Below, piece by piece: positions 27,490 to 39,750 of a DNA stretch of 64,000 bases (positions are counted from its first letter, which is position 1; every line of letters starts with the position of its first letter). Both the position numbers and the translations under genes were made by a program. Where the stretch lies: NCBI GenBank assembly GCA_033239005.1, contig BSQZ01000074.1:1534768-1598767 (forward strand). Reading direction: 5' to 3'. Below the pieces are notes generated by a model. It saw nothing but the letters and a program-made list of their open reading frames with translations, was not told where the DNA came from and did not search any database. Origin of the DNA: Lamellibrachia satsuma. Its lineage: Eukaryota; Annelida; Polychaeta; Sabellida; Siboglinidae.

Positions 27490-28845
27490 TAACCGTGGCG
27501 CCTTTAGTCCGTAATATAACACTAACACAAATGTGAATAGGTGAGTTTAACCGTGGCGCATTTGGTCCGTAGTATAACACTAACACCAAGGTGAATAGGT
27601 GAGTTTAACCGTGGCACCTTTGGTCCGTAACATAGCACTAACACCAAGGTGAATAGGTGAGTTTAACGCTAATACCAAGGTGAATAGGTGAGTTTAACCG
27701 TGGCGCATTTGGTCAGTAATATAGCACTAACACCAAGGTGAACAGGTGAATTTGACCGTGTCGCCCTTGGTCCGTAGTATAATACTAACACCAAGGTGAA
27801 TAGGTGAGTTTAACCTTGGCGCCCTTGGTCCGATATATAGCACTAACACCAAGGTGAATAGGTGAGTTTAACCGTGGCGCCTTTGGTCCGTAATATAGCA
27901 CTAACACCAAGGTGAATGGGTGAGTTTAAGCGTGGCGCCCTTGGTCCGTAATACAGCGCTAACACCAAGGTGAATAGCTGACTTTAACCGTGGCGCCTTT
28001 GGTCCGTAATATAGCACTAATACCAAGGTGAATAGGTGAGGTTAACCGTGGCGCCTTTGGTCCGTAATATAGCATTAACACTAAGGTGAATAAGTGAGTT
28101 TAGCCGTGGCGTCTTTGGTCCGTAATATAGCACTAACACCAAGGTGAATAGCTGAGTTTAACCGTGGCGCCTTTGGTCCGTAATATAGCACTAAAACCAA
28201 TGTGAATAGGTGAGGTTAACCGTGGCGCCTTTGGCCCGTAGTATAACACTAACACAAAGGTGAATAGGTGAGTTTAACCCTAGCGCCCTTGGTCCGAAAT
28301 ATAGCACTAACACCAAGGTGAATAGGTGAGTTTAACCGTGGCGCCCTTGGTCCGTAATATAGCGCTAACATCAAGGTGAATATGTCAGTTTAACCGTGGC
28401 GCCTTTGGTCAGCACTAACACCAAGGTGAAGAGGGGGTTTAACCGTGGCGTCTTTGGTCCGTAATATAGCACTAACACCAAGGTGAATAGCTGAGTTTAA
28501 AAGTGGCGTCTTTGGTACGTAATATAGCACTAACACCAAGGTGAATAGGTGAGGTTACCGTGGCGCCTTTGGTCCGTAGTATAACACTAACACCAAGGTG
28601 AAGAGGTGAGTTTAACCGTGGCGCCTTTGGTTCGTAATATAGCACTAACACCAAGGTGAATAGGTGAGATAAATCGTGGCGCCTTTGGTCCGTCGTATAA
28701 CACTAACACCAAGGTGAATAGCTGAGATTAACGGTGGCGCATTTGGTCCGTCGTATAACACTAACCCCAAGGTGAATAGCTGAGTTTAACCGTGGCGCCT
28801 TTGGTACGTAATATAACACTAACACCAAGCTGAATAGATAAGTTT
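27490..28845 (+). repeat. Minisatellite, about 58-bp unit, about 23-24 copies
   Basis: Repeated blocks 'ACCGTGGCGCCTTTGGTCCG' and 'CACTAACACCAAGGTGAATA'. Units vary by small deletions. Confidence 0.95.
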
Positions 28846-29644
28846 TTGACGGAAGCGCAACACATAATTTGCGCTAATCTTTTACCGTGTAGTGAATCAA
28901 TCGCGTATCTACGCCAATACATGCTCAATCGCGTTCGAAGTTATTCAAACATCAGATCAGTCGATGTTTGCGTTCCCATGCTAGCGTTGTGATTTCTGTT
29001 GATACCAGTGAGCGTTATTGGTGGTACGTTATTGGTGATACGCTGTATTCTTTGGTGAAACTAATTCTTTCCTGCTCTCTAATTTGGAGAACAAGTTGTT
29101 CTTCCGCCGACAATCGATCCCGCGATGCATTCCGCATCAGTACACATGCGCCGTCTAGCGATCAAAATAATGATATTTTGGGTAGCGACTATTGGTAACA
29201 CAGCTAATGCGCATAATGTTTTAGTATGGGCCTCAGACGGTATATCATACATTTACCGTACACAATATATGAAAAAGCATGGTCTACCACAGTTTACCAT
29301 GTAACATCAAGTCGTATTACGAAATACATGGTATACCATGTCATTCCATAATATAATAAGCAGCTGTGGGTGGTTAAGATCTACAAAGCTGAAGTTGGAC
29401 AGAATGTTACAACACAGCACACGCCAGTGGTGATAGTTGTGCGCAGACAGACGAGGAAACAGAGACCATAGGCCGCTAGACTATCAAGTGGTGGGGGTGT
29501 AAAGAACATATCGCTGTAGAATAGAAGGAAGTGACGGCAATGTATGAATAGCTTGGTAAAGACGTTGGTGGTCTGGAGGAAGACTGGAAAAAGTACAAGT
29601 ATGCCTTTGTGGGAGCTGAGGAAGAGTTGTTTGTTTTTGAAAAT
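28846..29644. other. Non-coding, nothing recognised
   Basis: A run of 'CATGGT.TACCA' palindromic motifs lies near 29278-29342. The ORF at 28968-29198 has no family features. Confidence 0.45.
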
Positions 29645-29732
29645 TAGTATAGTTCATTTTACTATCGATAGTTAATTTTACTATGGATAGTTCATTTTAC
29701 TATCGATAGTTCATTTTACTATCGAGAGTATT
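29645..29732. repeat. Short array of palindromic ACTATCGATAGT units
   Basis: The unit TTCATTTTACTATCGATAG (about 20 bp) occurs four to five times; most copies hold the perfect 12-bp palindrome. Confidence 0.85.
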
Positions 29733-30044
29733 GCTTCATCACATCGACTATTGCGATGTATCAATAGTTCTATGTATTGTTGTCCCCGCCCCTTATAATA
29801 GCAGCGTTAAAGTAGAAATTAACAATTTCACCCATTAGACCCTAAACGGAGAAAGATCTGACAGGTTCGGCCATCATGAATATAGATTACACATGCCCAC
29901 TAAATGCGGACCGTCCGTTGTTCACTTGCAACATGCTTAATATGCGTTGCTACAGAAACCTTTAACGCAGTTACCGAGAAATTTGGTCGAGTGCACTTGG
30001 ATCGATGAGCTGGCGATGCACCTGCCGCATCGTCTCATTACAGA

Positions 30045-30480
30045 CATCCCAGGTTGTTGTCTGACGGAGTAAACACCGCAGACATTCCGGGTTGATGTAT
30101 GTCTGGGTAAACACCGCAGACATTCCTGGTTGACGTATGTCTGGGTAAACACCGCAGACATTCCTGGTTTGATGTATGTCTGGGTAAACACCACACACAT
30201 TCCGGGTTGATGTATGTCTGGGTAAATACCGCAGACATTCCTGGTTGACGTATGTCTGGGTAAACACCACATACATTCCGGGTTGATGTATGTCTTGGTA
30301 AATACCGCAGACATCCCGGGCCACTGTCTGCTGGGACAAACACCACAGATATTCCGGGTTGGTGTATGTCGGGGTAAAAACATGAGACATGCCGGGCCGC
30401 TGTGCCTGTCGGGTAAACACCATAATACATCCCTGGCTGTTGTCTGTCCGGGTAAACACCACAGAAACCCCAGACTCGTT
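30045..30480 (+). repeat. Minisatellite, about 38-bp unit, about 11 copies
   Basis: The core 'GTATGTCTGGGTAAACACCG' repeats. Minus-strand ORFs across it (up to 197 residues) are periodic by-products. Confidence 0.92.
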
Positions 30481-30898
30481 TATGTTGGAAACAAATGTAG
30501 GGCCTACTAATGCTTCCGGGGTCGTTAGATAGTGCACAAAATTATTTGGTCTGGGTGGGGGCACTCAATATATTGCTAATATACCATCCTTGAGAAAGTA
30601 TCAATACGACCCCCTTTTAAACACGTTTAAACATCTGTCAAACAAGGTACCCTTTTCAAGTTGAGAGGATTTAAATATTTACACTTTTCCATGGGTGGAA
30701 GGAAGGTTCATTCCACGTGTTAGATTTAGATAAAATTAAATTAAATTCACTCCATTAAATGTTCAAGTTAATGCAGTGAAACCAAATGTATCCTATTTAA
30801 AGGGTAATGTAGCATAATTCAATAACATATTTTATTAATAAATTAGTATTAATTAAAGTTACGTAAGTTCCTCTGAAATGTGAGTAAAAATATTTACC

Positions 30899-31110
30899 CT
30901 TAATGACCACTGATATGATACCCCACACACTGATATGATACACCAAACACTGATATGACACCCCAAACACTGATATGATACCCCAAACACAGATGTGACA
31001 CCACAAACACTGATATGATACCACAAACACTGATATGATACCCCAAACACAGATATGACACCCCAAACACTGGTATGATACCCCCCAAACACTGATACGA
31101 TACCCCAAAC
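30899..31110 (+). repeat. Minisatellite, 20-bp unit, about 10-11 copies
   Basis: Unit CCCCAAACACTGATATGATA with T/C and A/C variants. Confidence 0.94.
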
Positions 31111-31607
31111 ACGTTGCGTACGTTGGACAAACAAAATAAACCCTAAAGTGTGGAATTTTTCTCTTGGAGCGATGCGTTTAGTTCCGCCCTCTGGTGTCGA
31201 GCATGTGTACGAATGCCTGCACGTGAGGACGGTCCTCTAGAGAACGGAGGCTGGCGCGCAGGATGCACTAACGCACTGGATGTTCGGTGTTGATCTTCCA
31301 TGGAATCTTACGACCGGCTGCCTCAGATTCAGCTTACTGTTTTGTCTGCATTCAAATTAATGAGGTGCGAATGTCCCCAGTCGCCTGTCCCCAATTTCCT
31401 TTACTGTTTGTCTTACGCTGAAACCAACTTCGTATTTTTCGCAGAAAAGCCAAATGAATAGAATGAAGACAAACGAGTCTCTGTGAAGAATTACAGCAGT
31501 AATGAAAGTCGGAAATGTTGCAAAAACGGAAAAAGGAAGTCATGTTGGAACAACTGTGGATACCTCGAGAAAATGGTTCGTTGTGTTAAAGTTCAGGTGG
31601 AAGATTT
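31111..31607. other. Non-coding, nothing recognised
   Basis: Low-complexity-free sequence with no recognised gene. Confidence 0.4.
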
Positions 31608-31726
31608 GTCTGTGATAACAACGTTTCATAACCATCCTATTTCAGTATTTAATACATTGAAAGAAATCGTTACATCTCACATCTATGGACAGGAGACGAT
31701 TATGCCAAATGGAGATGTAGCCGATG

Positions 31727-31758
<32 letters not shown>

Positions 31759-31760
31759 TG
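31608..31760 (+). repeat. Dispersed repeat ending in (GTGC)n, copy 1
   Basis: It shares 'AACAACGTTTCATAACCATC', GAAATCGTTACATCTC and GCCAAATGGAGATGTA with 44121-44278. Both copies end in a GTGC microsatellite. Confidence 0.9.
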
Positions 31761-32454
31761 AATGTGTACACGTACGTATTTATGACAAATGTTTTATTGT
31801 TTCCAACCGATCCATTCCGAGGTATTAGAAACTGTATAATATGTATAGTATGTATATAATACAACATGTAATACATAGTAACATGAACACAATGTATGCT
31901 AATTAAACAATTCATACAATACATTTTAATGTAATTAACTGAAATGATGTACATATTAAAAAAACGAAACAACGACATTATACATTTTACTAAATTAGCA
32001 AGTTTTGACAATTCTTTAGCATTTTTAACATTAAGTAATTGGCTGAATGTATGCACATTTGGTCTTACTCTGTAGTATAGAGGTATGCAAATATGTAATC
32101 ACGACCTGTAGTATAGAGGTATGCAAACATGTAATCACGACTAGCGTGTGGACCATTGCGATGTATATATTATGTATCTATGTGGTGTGGACTACGTCAT
32201 AGTACTTTCTCGATGATGTGACACCTTTACTAGCGCTAAGCACAAGAGAAATACCAGGGAGAACGTCCATGCGAAAATTGGCTCACATTTTGATTATTTA
32301 TGTTATTCTGCGTAGAAATATCGTTAAGCTAAATGCGTGCACATTCCTGCAGCAGCATTTACTTGCAAGCAGAGGCGTAGCAGTGCTATCGAAAGTAGTC
32401 CGGCCAGCGCCCGGCCAAACCAACTGGGATGCAACGAAAGAGGCACGTAGCGTC
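31761..32454. other. Non-coding, nothing recognised
   Basis: It contains a 36-bp tandem duplication near 32071-32142 ('GTAGTATAGAGGTATGCAAA'). Confidence 0.5.
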
Positions 32455-32565
32455 GAGCGGGGGTGGGGTAGTGGGGGTGTGGTAGCGGGGGTGGGGTAGC
32501 GGGGGTGAGGTAGCGGGGGTGGGGTAGCGGGGGTGGGGTAGCGGGGGTGGGATAGCGGGTAACCG
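32455..32565 (+). repeat. G-rich array, 14-bp unit
   Basis: GGGGGTGGGGTAGC repeated about 7 times; strong G-quadruplex potential on the plus strand. Confidence 0.9.
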
Positions 32566-32747
32566 TTTCCCGACGTCAGATAATTTGAGAAAGTATTACT
32601 TTAGTGCACTTGATAGCAATGCTTAACATAACAAATACTGTTCCAATTCATTTATTTAACTTGTTTGATATACTGCTCCCATCAATAGAGCCTATATCTA
32701 CATGAACACGCACACCGAGGTACACCAGTCACTCCTGCTTGCACATA

Positions 32748-32933
32748 CAGTTGAACCTCACTTTACGGTCACCTCGGTAATACAGTTAATTCGCAATTAA
32801 GGTCACTAAGATAGTCCAACATTATTTATGCAGCATTAAAGAATATGAAATTAGTTTCGCTAATGTGGTCACATCGCCATTTAGGTCGCTTTGGCGCTGT
32901 CCCGACGGCGACCTTAATATTGAGATTCCACTG
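32748..32933. mobile_element. Tigger/pogo-like MITE, 186 bp
   Basis: The left end CAGTTGAACCTCACTTTACG and the right end, read on the other strand, CAGTGGAATCTCAATATTAA, form terminal inverted repeats, both followed by GGTC.CC. A TA dinucleotide flanks each side (32746-32747 and 32934-32935), the target-site duplication of this group. No transposase inside. Confidence 0.8.
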
Positions 32934-32962
32934 TATAACTATTCAAGAAATGAAACCTTCGT

Positions 32963-35331
32963 TTAGGCTGATTTCTCCCTCACCGTGGCTTGGACATTTG
33001 CAAGGTCGGAAGAGAAAAATTTTTCAAATATACCCAAACGATATTTGGATTCACGTACAAAATCATTGGCAATTTCTAATAATATACACAGTTCGCTTGT
33101 TTTATCCTCATGAACATACAACAACATCAAATGGTTCAATCGTGCCTCTGTCATGGTTGTCCTCAGGTATGTTTTGACGCGACGTAGGGCACTAAACGAC
33201 CGCTCACTGGAATCGTTTGTAGCTGGCATGACTAGAATTAATTTGGCTAATTTGATGACCTGTGACAACAGCTGTTGCTGGTGTGAAGAGAACGATCGCA
33301 AATACGCTAGCACTTTAGAAAGTGTTACATTTTCCACACGCGGAATATTATGGGTGAAAGTGCTTAGACGTGCCTCCAGCTCTCGTTGATCAAAATCATA
33401 GAAACAAGTAACAGTTTGACATTCATCTCTGTATACGTCTCCACCAGCTGCTGCTTCTAAGATGAGCTGTTCACAGTTCATGTATACACTGTAGTCGCGT
33501 TGATCGAACCTATCTTTGATAAGCGACACGATGAGGTCCAGAGCCTCATAGTATATGGCAGTGTATAGCTGTTTTGGTGTCTGGAAGTATTCTGGCGCTG
33601 CTGTGTCACAGACAAGTTTAGCTGGGACTGCTCAGCGTCTTGGCAGTGCAGGTTCTTCAATGTCTCTCTCTTCGGCTTTGTTCATGACATAAGCCGTAAA
33701 ACAAGTCAAATGTTTTTTTCTGAGCGTAAATTGCTCAAGGTGTTCACAGTCATGGATGCAATTGACTGTCCCTCAGCCGCTGAGAAGTTTAGCCTTTGGA
33801 GAGTTGTGTTTAGGCTGTCCGCATGACGAAGTATACATTCGCCCAAAGCAAGTCCATACAAAATAAAATTTCATCATATGGTAATCAATCGTCGAATCCG
33901 TGCTTTCATTTCCGTGTCTGAGCAGTTGTCCAGAGACCATGTCCACAGTTCTTTCAGGGCGGGGTCATTTTCTACGATGCTATGCATGGCTGTTGCCCGA
34001 ACAGTCCATCTGGTTGGACACAATAAACGAATACCTGGGGATGATTCAGAAGTTACACGTTGTAATTGTTCTTTAATTTGTTGTAGCTTTGCATCACATT
34101 TTGGGGATTTTTTTACGAGTTTTGTTATTTCATATGTGGTATCTAATGCCTCTTTCATTATTTTTACTCGTCTGATTCTTTTAATCTGGCGCAAGCCAGA
34201 TTCAGATGTCCGTAGCAGTGACAGTATAAACACCGAGTTTCGGATTTCTTCATTTGTGTGGCTACGCCTGTTCCCACTCCTGACATTGTACTGCAGCCAT
34301 CGTAGCATTGCCCTCTAACTTTGTATGGACAGATTCATTCGTATTAAGCAATCTTTGATCAAGGCTGTGATGGAAGATGCATCAGCGCGTTCTAATTTGT
34401 GAAGACCAATGAAATCTTTGCGGGCCTCCAGTTTATCGTCTACCCATCTTATGCAAATCACAAGCTCTTCGTGGTTCGATAAATCACTCGTTTCGTCAGC
34501 CATGATGCTGAAAAAATCAGAGTTCTGCAAGCAGGTAGTTATTTCTCGTAATATTGTCAAGCCCATGATCTGCAGCATGTTACTTTGCATCTCCGCACTT
34601 GTGTATTAATCTGTTTTTTCTTAAGATATGTCATTAAACGAAGGTCATCTTCATCGCTTAGCCTACACAACTGGATAATATTGGAGTCATTCTCATTCTT
34701 GTGTCCTCGCGTGGAGAGGCCTTGCCTTGCCAAAAATCGTAGGTTTTACAGAACCTTTAGCAAACTATTTCTGTCAGTTGCCTTTTTCTTCGTGCTCTGC
34801 TGACAAGTGTTCGCCGACATCACGTGTGTTCGCAGGTAAAGTCAGCAGGCGTTCAACTGCTTCGTTGTGGCAATCAAACCTGTCATGCGATGGAAACCCC
34901 ATTTTACTTACAGTTACATCCTTCCAATTGGTAAAACCACGCGATACTGACGATGCGATTAGATTCTGTTTGCAGGCTGTAACACAAACGTGACAGAATG
35001 TCTTGTCATGAGATTCGTCATAGTGAAGCCAATACCAACGATCAAACCAGGCAGCTCGAAAGCTTATATATACAGTCTTTCTTTTTTCTAAACGGCCGTT
35101 TAGGGAATTTAACTCTTTTTGGTTGGAAGCGTGTCTTTCCAACATCTGGTGTAGGCAGCTTTTCAGATGTGCTTTCTTCAGTTGTTCCTGCTGACTTGGA
35201 AGTGCTGCTATGTGGTGGTTCTGATGTTGCACTAGTCGTACGACCAATATACAGGCAAGTCGGTGGATCGCGGATGGTGTCGTGTCCAACTGTTCATGGG
35301 ACGTGGAAAGAACTCTCATTTTGTGAAGCAT
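32963..35331 (-). pseudogene. hAT-type transposase relic, TTF finger / DUF4371 / hATC (ZMYM1-like)
   Basis: Read on the minus strand from 35331: a TTF-type zinc finger ('AAWFDRWYWLHYDES', 'FCHVCVTACKQNL', 'GFTNWKDVTVSKM'), then the DUF4371 region ('FFSIMADETSDLSNHEELVI', near 34490), the 'CPTRWTVR' block near 34015, and finally the hAT dimerisation segment 'ATNDSSERSFSALRRVKTYL' and 'MTEARLNHLMLLYVH' (33150-33240). The order and motifs are those of ZMYM1-like hAT transposases. The frame is broken at several places (about 34740, 34310, 33870 and 33530). It directly follows the OTU-domain relic on the same strand. Confidence 0.85.
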
Positions 35332-35479
35332 AATCTAGACTAGTGAGACTGTCCGTAGATTGAGAAGCACATACTGGTATTTCACTGTCTGCTCCTCTGT
35401 CGACATCACAAGTTAACTCCCTCGAGGATGCAGGATCACTAGATGTCTGGGTCGCACTCTGTGACGTAGCTGCTGTCGG

Positions 35480-36163
35480 TGCTCAAACTGCTGCTCTGGC
35501 TTGTCAAGTACCAGTACCAGGTCAAAATGTCCCGCATACACATGTGTCCATAGTGTACGCAATGCGCACTGGTTCTCTTGTATCGTATGCCTCTGTTGAC
35601 AATCTAGCCAGAAGATGCAAGTCATTACCTCTCACTTGGCAAACTTCAATATGCGACTTTATAATAAATGCCATTGCCGTGATCTCCAAGTACCCAGCAT
35701 ATTCACCAGGCTTTTTCATCTCTTGAATCCGGCTAGAAATCGAAACGTAGTGATTGTCTAGATCTCTGTCCAACAGGAACTGCCAGTTTGTTTAATTTCT
35801 GCTAAGGAAATCAATTTCACGTTCCAGTAACTTTACGACCTCGGCCCGTAATAGATCAGCAGAATCTCTTTCTTCTCGTTCCAGTTCAGATATTTCGCAA
35901 TCTGTTCGATTGCTTTGTTGGAGTTCACCCAGAAGGATAGTTACCATGCAGCTAAAAAAGCAGCGCCCATCACCGTAGATTTTAACAATGTTCCCAATCG
36001 TCCCATCTTTGACGGTACATGAACCAGCATCACTTGTCACGTCTTTGGTTCTACAAACACAAATCTTACTTATCAAGGGCTGAGCATCCATCATTTCAAG
36101 GGCAAATGGGGGCAGCTGGTTCAAATAGGAGCTGAAGCACTCGAATAACTTTACGTCAAACAT
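35480..36163 (-). pseudogene. OTU-family cysteine protease domain, one stop and one frameshift
   Basis: From an ATG at 36163 the minus strand encodes about 80 residues of leader and then 'IVKIYGDGRCFFSCMVTIL', the OTU motif with catalytic Asp and Cys (DGxC). After a single in-frame TAA near 35790 the same frame continues ('QFLLDRDLDNHYVS', 'GEYAGYLEITAMAFI') and, after a one-base shift near 35530, ends in 'AGHFDLVLVLDKPEQQ', the His motif. OTU proteins cleave ubiquitin chains. All three catalytic landmarks are retained, so decay is recent. The next 150-200 bases remain readable as a Ser/Thr-rich linker toward the TTF finger of the transposase, so the two may once have been one ORF. Confidence 0.75.
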
Positions 36164-36639
36164 AATTAAAAAACAGTTATAGTAATATCACCCTTATACG
36201 TCAAGCGCAAATCCCCAGTGAATTTACAATTAATATATTGAACAATCGGCGTCAGTACTACACGAAGACACTGGTTTGAATTTGAGCTCTAGATTATTAC
36301 TAGAACATATAGCTTCCATTTATCTTACTTTAAAAAGTTGTTATCATACAACATAAGTATAATGAATCTTTTTGTCAGTGTTGATGTCACTCAGTAACCT
36401 TCCATGTACACGACCATTGAGGCTTCGCTTGAATAATGAAGTTTGTGATAAAATCTACTAGCAATTTTCTCAACCCACTCCGATTTTGATTACATTTGAC
36501 ACACACACAGGAGACAGTGGGTGTTTTTTAATTTCATCGTTACGTAGTACACTTGTTTCGGGCCACACTGTTAACAAGGTCAGTTTGAGTTTAGACAAAT
36601 GTATTCAAGTTTGTTCTGCCAAACCCACAATACATGTTC
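36164..36639. other. Upstream of the OTU relic, nothing recognised
   Basis: It should hold the 5' end of the transposon, but no clear inverted terminus was found by eye. Confidence 0.4.
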
Positions 36640-37752
36640 GGGTTATGGCCCTAATACAGTAACAGTGGGGGACCCCACCCTATGGCCCTAATACAGTAAC
36701 AATGGGGGACCCCACCCTATGACACTAATACAGTAACAACGGGGGACCCCACCCTATGGCACTAGTACAGTAACAGTGGGAGACCCCACCATATGGCACT
36801 AATACAGTAACAATGGGGGACCCCACGCTATGGCACTAATACAGTAACAATGGGGACCCCACCCTATGGCCCTAATATAGTAACAGTGGGGGACCCCACG
36901 CTATGGCACTAATACAGTAACAATGGGGGACCCCACCCTATGGCACTAGTACAGTAACAATGGGGGACCCCACTCTATGGCACTAATACAGTAACAGTGG
37001 GGGACCCCACCCTATGGCACTAGTACAGTAACAATGGGGGACCCCACCCTATGGCCCTAATACAGTAACAATGGGGGACCCCACCCTATGGCCCTAATAC
37101 AGTAATAATGGGGGACCCCACCCTATGGCACTAATACATTAACAATGGGGGACCCCACCCTATGGCACTAATACAGTAACAATGGGGGACCCCACGCTAT
37201 GGCACTAATACAGTAACAATGGGGACCCCACCCTATGGCCCTAATATAGTAGCAGTGGGGGACCCCACGCTATGGCACTAATACAGTAACAATGGGGGAC
37301 CCCACCCTGTGGCACTAGTACAGTAACAATGGGGGACCCCACGCTATGGCACTAATACAGTAACAACGGGGACCCCACCCTATGGCCCTAATACAGTAAC
37401 AATGGGGGACCCCACGCTATGGCACTAATACAGTAACAATGGGGACCCCACCCTATGGCCCTAATACAGTAACAATGGGGGACCCCACGCTATGGCACTA
37501 ATACAGTAACAATGGGGGACCCCACCCTATGGCACTAATACAGTAACAATGGAGGACCCCACGCTATGGCACTAATACAGTAGCAATGGGGACCTCACCC
37601 TATGGCACTAATACAGTAACAACGGGGGACCCCACCATATGCGCTAATACAGTAACAGTGGGAGACCCCACCCTTTGGCACTAATACAGTAACAACGGGG
37701 GACCCCACCCTATGGCCCTAATACAGTAACAGTGGAGGACCACACCCTATTG
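36640..37752 (+). repeat. Minisatellite, about 37-bp unit, about 30 copies
   Basis: Blocks 'CTAATACAGTAACAATGGGG' and GACCCCACCCTATGGC. Each unit has a small hairpin TGGGG-GA-CCCCA. Higher-order alternation of CCCTATGGCCC and CGCTATGGCAC variants is visible. Confidence 0.95.
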
Positions 37753-39459
37753 TGGCAGCAGCAGCTTATAGACTTAGGGTTTGCATAATATAGTATACAT
37801 TTCAATTTGGCCGTCACATATATTTACATATGGATTTTGTATTAAATTAATTAGGAAGAACAAGTTTTTGAGACGTTTTTAGTATCAAGTGCACAAGGTG
37901 GCAGCACTAGCGCATCACAAATCGTAAAAATCGATGATGGTAAGAGGAACATACTTCATATTTCCCTTTTTAGCAAAAAATACACGCAATTGATTATACT
38001 ATTAATCACAGGAAAATTAACGAACGGCCCCGTGCGGTTGATTTAGCAATGTGCTACATCTTACCGTAGACCGAGGCTATTCACAGCCGCCTTGACCAAT
38101 TTGAGAGATACCATCGGTTGTCGCAGCATTATTTTTTCGTTGAATAAATTATAATAATTTCACTTAAAGCAACTTTTCTAACAGTTTGTTTGCATTGTAT
38201 TGATTAAATAACGGCTAGTGATTTAGAATATTGATACATTTCGTAAAGATTTGAGCCAGTGTCTTTGCAAAACGGCTTATTCCGTTAACTATGACCAATT
38301 CATGCAACACCAGTATATAATGTGGTGCAAAACTGTGTTAATTTAAGCGGCAGGTTTTTTAATGCAAATTGCGCTGAGAGGTTTTGCCACCACCCCCAAT
38401 AAAACAACCTGGATACGCCTGTGCTGCTGGGCCATTTATTAAAAGTAGACATAATGTTTAATATTATTTTAGCGCTAATCGTCACGTGCGCAATCGCGGA
38501 CGAACTCCGCCTGTATTTGTCTGATTTGAATTTCCTCAAATAATAATCCTGTAATATTACAATGCACGCGTTACTAAGCGAAACAATGCAGCAGTTAAGA
38601 CTGCGTTTATTTGTTCTACGCGTTAATGGGGTTGGCGTCCGCCGTGACATTTCCCCGAAGTAATTGGACTAGATTGCAGACGCAGTGACAAATGTCTAGG
38701 CTCTTCCGCGCAGAAACCGCTGTGTAAATTGTTCTTAACTTACGCAGGTTTAATAAAATTATTGTTTAAATAGATGTTTTCAACATGGTCATAGTTATGT
38801 TGATAGCTAGTTTAGGCAACCTCAGTCATGGGTCAAATCAACATTACATTTTAGAGATTTACTCGGCCTGAACATCTTAATTTATTTATGCATATACTGG
38901 TCGGTGTAGTTTTCGACCTAATTAATAGAATATGCCGTTTAAAAAAAATCTGAAGAAACATTTTATGTAAGAGATCGATATACCAAATCAGTAAAACTAC
39001 TTCATTTATTCAATGCAAACAAATTATTAAAACAGTTGTTTGGAGTGAAAAACTTACGAATATTTAACGTCTGAACCATGTGGCGCGAGTCGAGGAAACC
39101 GGCGGAATTCGACCTATACTTATGGCAAGCCGAAAACACAATAGATTTTAATTTTACTACTTTGTTCCAATTATGTCAACTTTTTTTATAACAACCAGGC
39201 TTGACATAGCGCTTTATAAAACACATACACATACATTTGTATTGAATATATAATGTTAATGTAGTACATTTTTTCTCGTATATTTAACACATTTTAATTA
39301 TTCCTACTGTTATGACAAGACTAGCTTGCCATACATCTACCACAAAAAAGGCTATTATTGTCACGTGGCCAAGAACGAGACATGCGTTAGCAGATGTTCA
39401 ATAATGATATCTGGTAAGCATGCAAAGTCGGTTTTTTATCAAGGTATGTATATCATAAA
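37753..39459. other. Non-coding, nothing recognised
   Basis: Mostly AT-rich. An open stretch ending at a donor-like TCTG|GTAAGC (39413) encodes a small Cys-containing peptide ('KKGYYCHVAKNETCVSRC'), but no matching acceptor in the right phase was found. Confidence 0.4.
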
Positions 39460-39750
39460 ATGTTCCATGTTATATTATATATCAAAATATATTTTGCTCA
39501 GACAAGACTCTGTATCGATATTGTCGTAAACAGACGCTGTGACGTCTCTAACGCGATATCAAGCGAGATTTCAATGGATCGAAAACTGGCGTGGGTCGAA
39601 AACTGCACCGGTAACTATACTATTGTATTAGTTGGCTCAGTAACTTACACAGGAGCGAAGAGAGATCGTATTGACTTCGAGCTAACGGCCATTTTCTCCC
39701 TTTCCCTCATTTTTCTTTTTCTAGTTGGCATTTTGGCTACAAGACATTAA
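39460..39750 (+). CDS. Small ORF with C-terminal membrane segment, unrecognised
   Basis: A 96-codon ORF from ATG to TAA. An acceptor-like TTTTGCTCAG at 39501 would make an 82-residue terminal exon instead. It has three Cys and an N-glycosylation motif (NCTG), and ends in a hydrophobic stretch 'AIFSLSLIFLFLVGILATRH' that could be a transmembrane helix with almost no cytoplasmic tail. No family is recognised and it may be chance. Confidence 0.25.
   Translation: MFHVILYIKIYFAQTRLCIDIVVNRRCDVSNAISSEISMDRKLAWVENCTGNYTIVLVGSVTYTGAKRDRIDFELTAIFSLSLIFLFLVGILATRH

Noticed and set aside
27490..28845. CRISPR-like regular repeats
   Set aside because: Units are contiguous with no unique spacers, and the genome is eukaryotic; a minisatellite.
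29937..30564. 148-197 residue minus-strand ORFs
   Set aside because: Overlapping frames of the 38-bp array.
39326..39413. Upstream exon for the membrane ORF at 39502
   Set aside because: The donor leaves one base of a codon while the next acceptor needs none; the phases do not fit.
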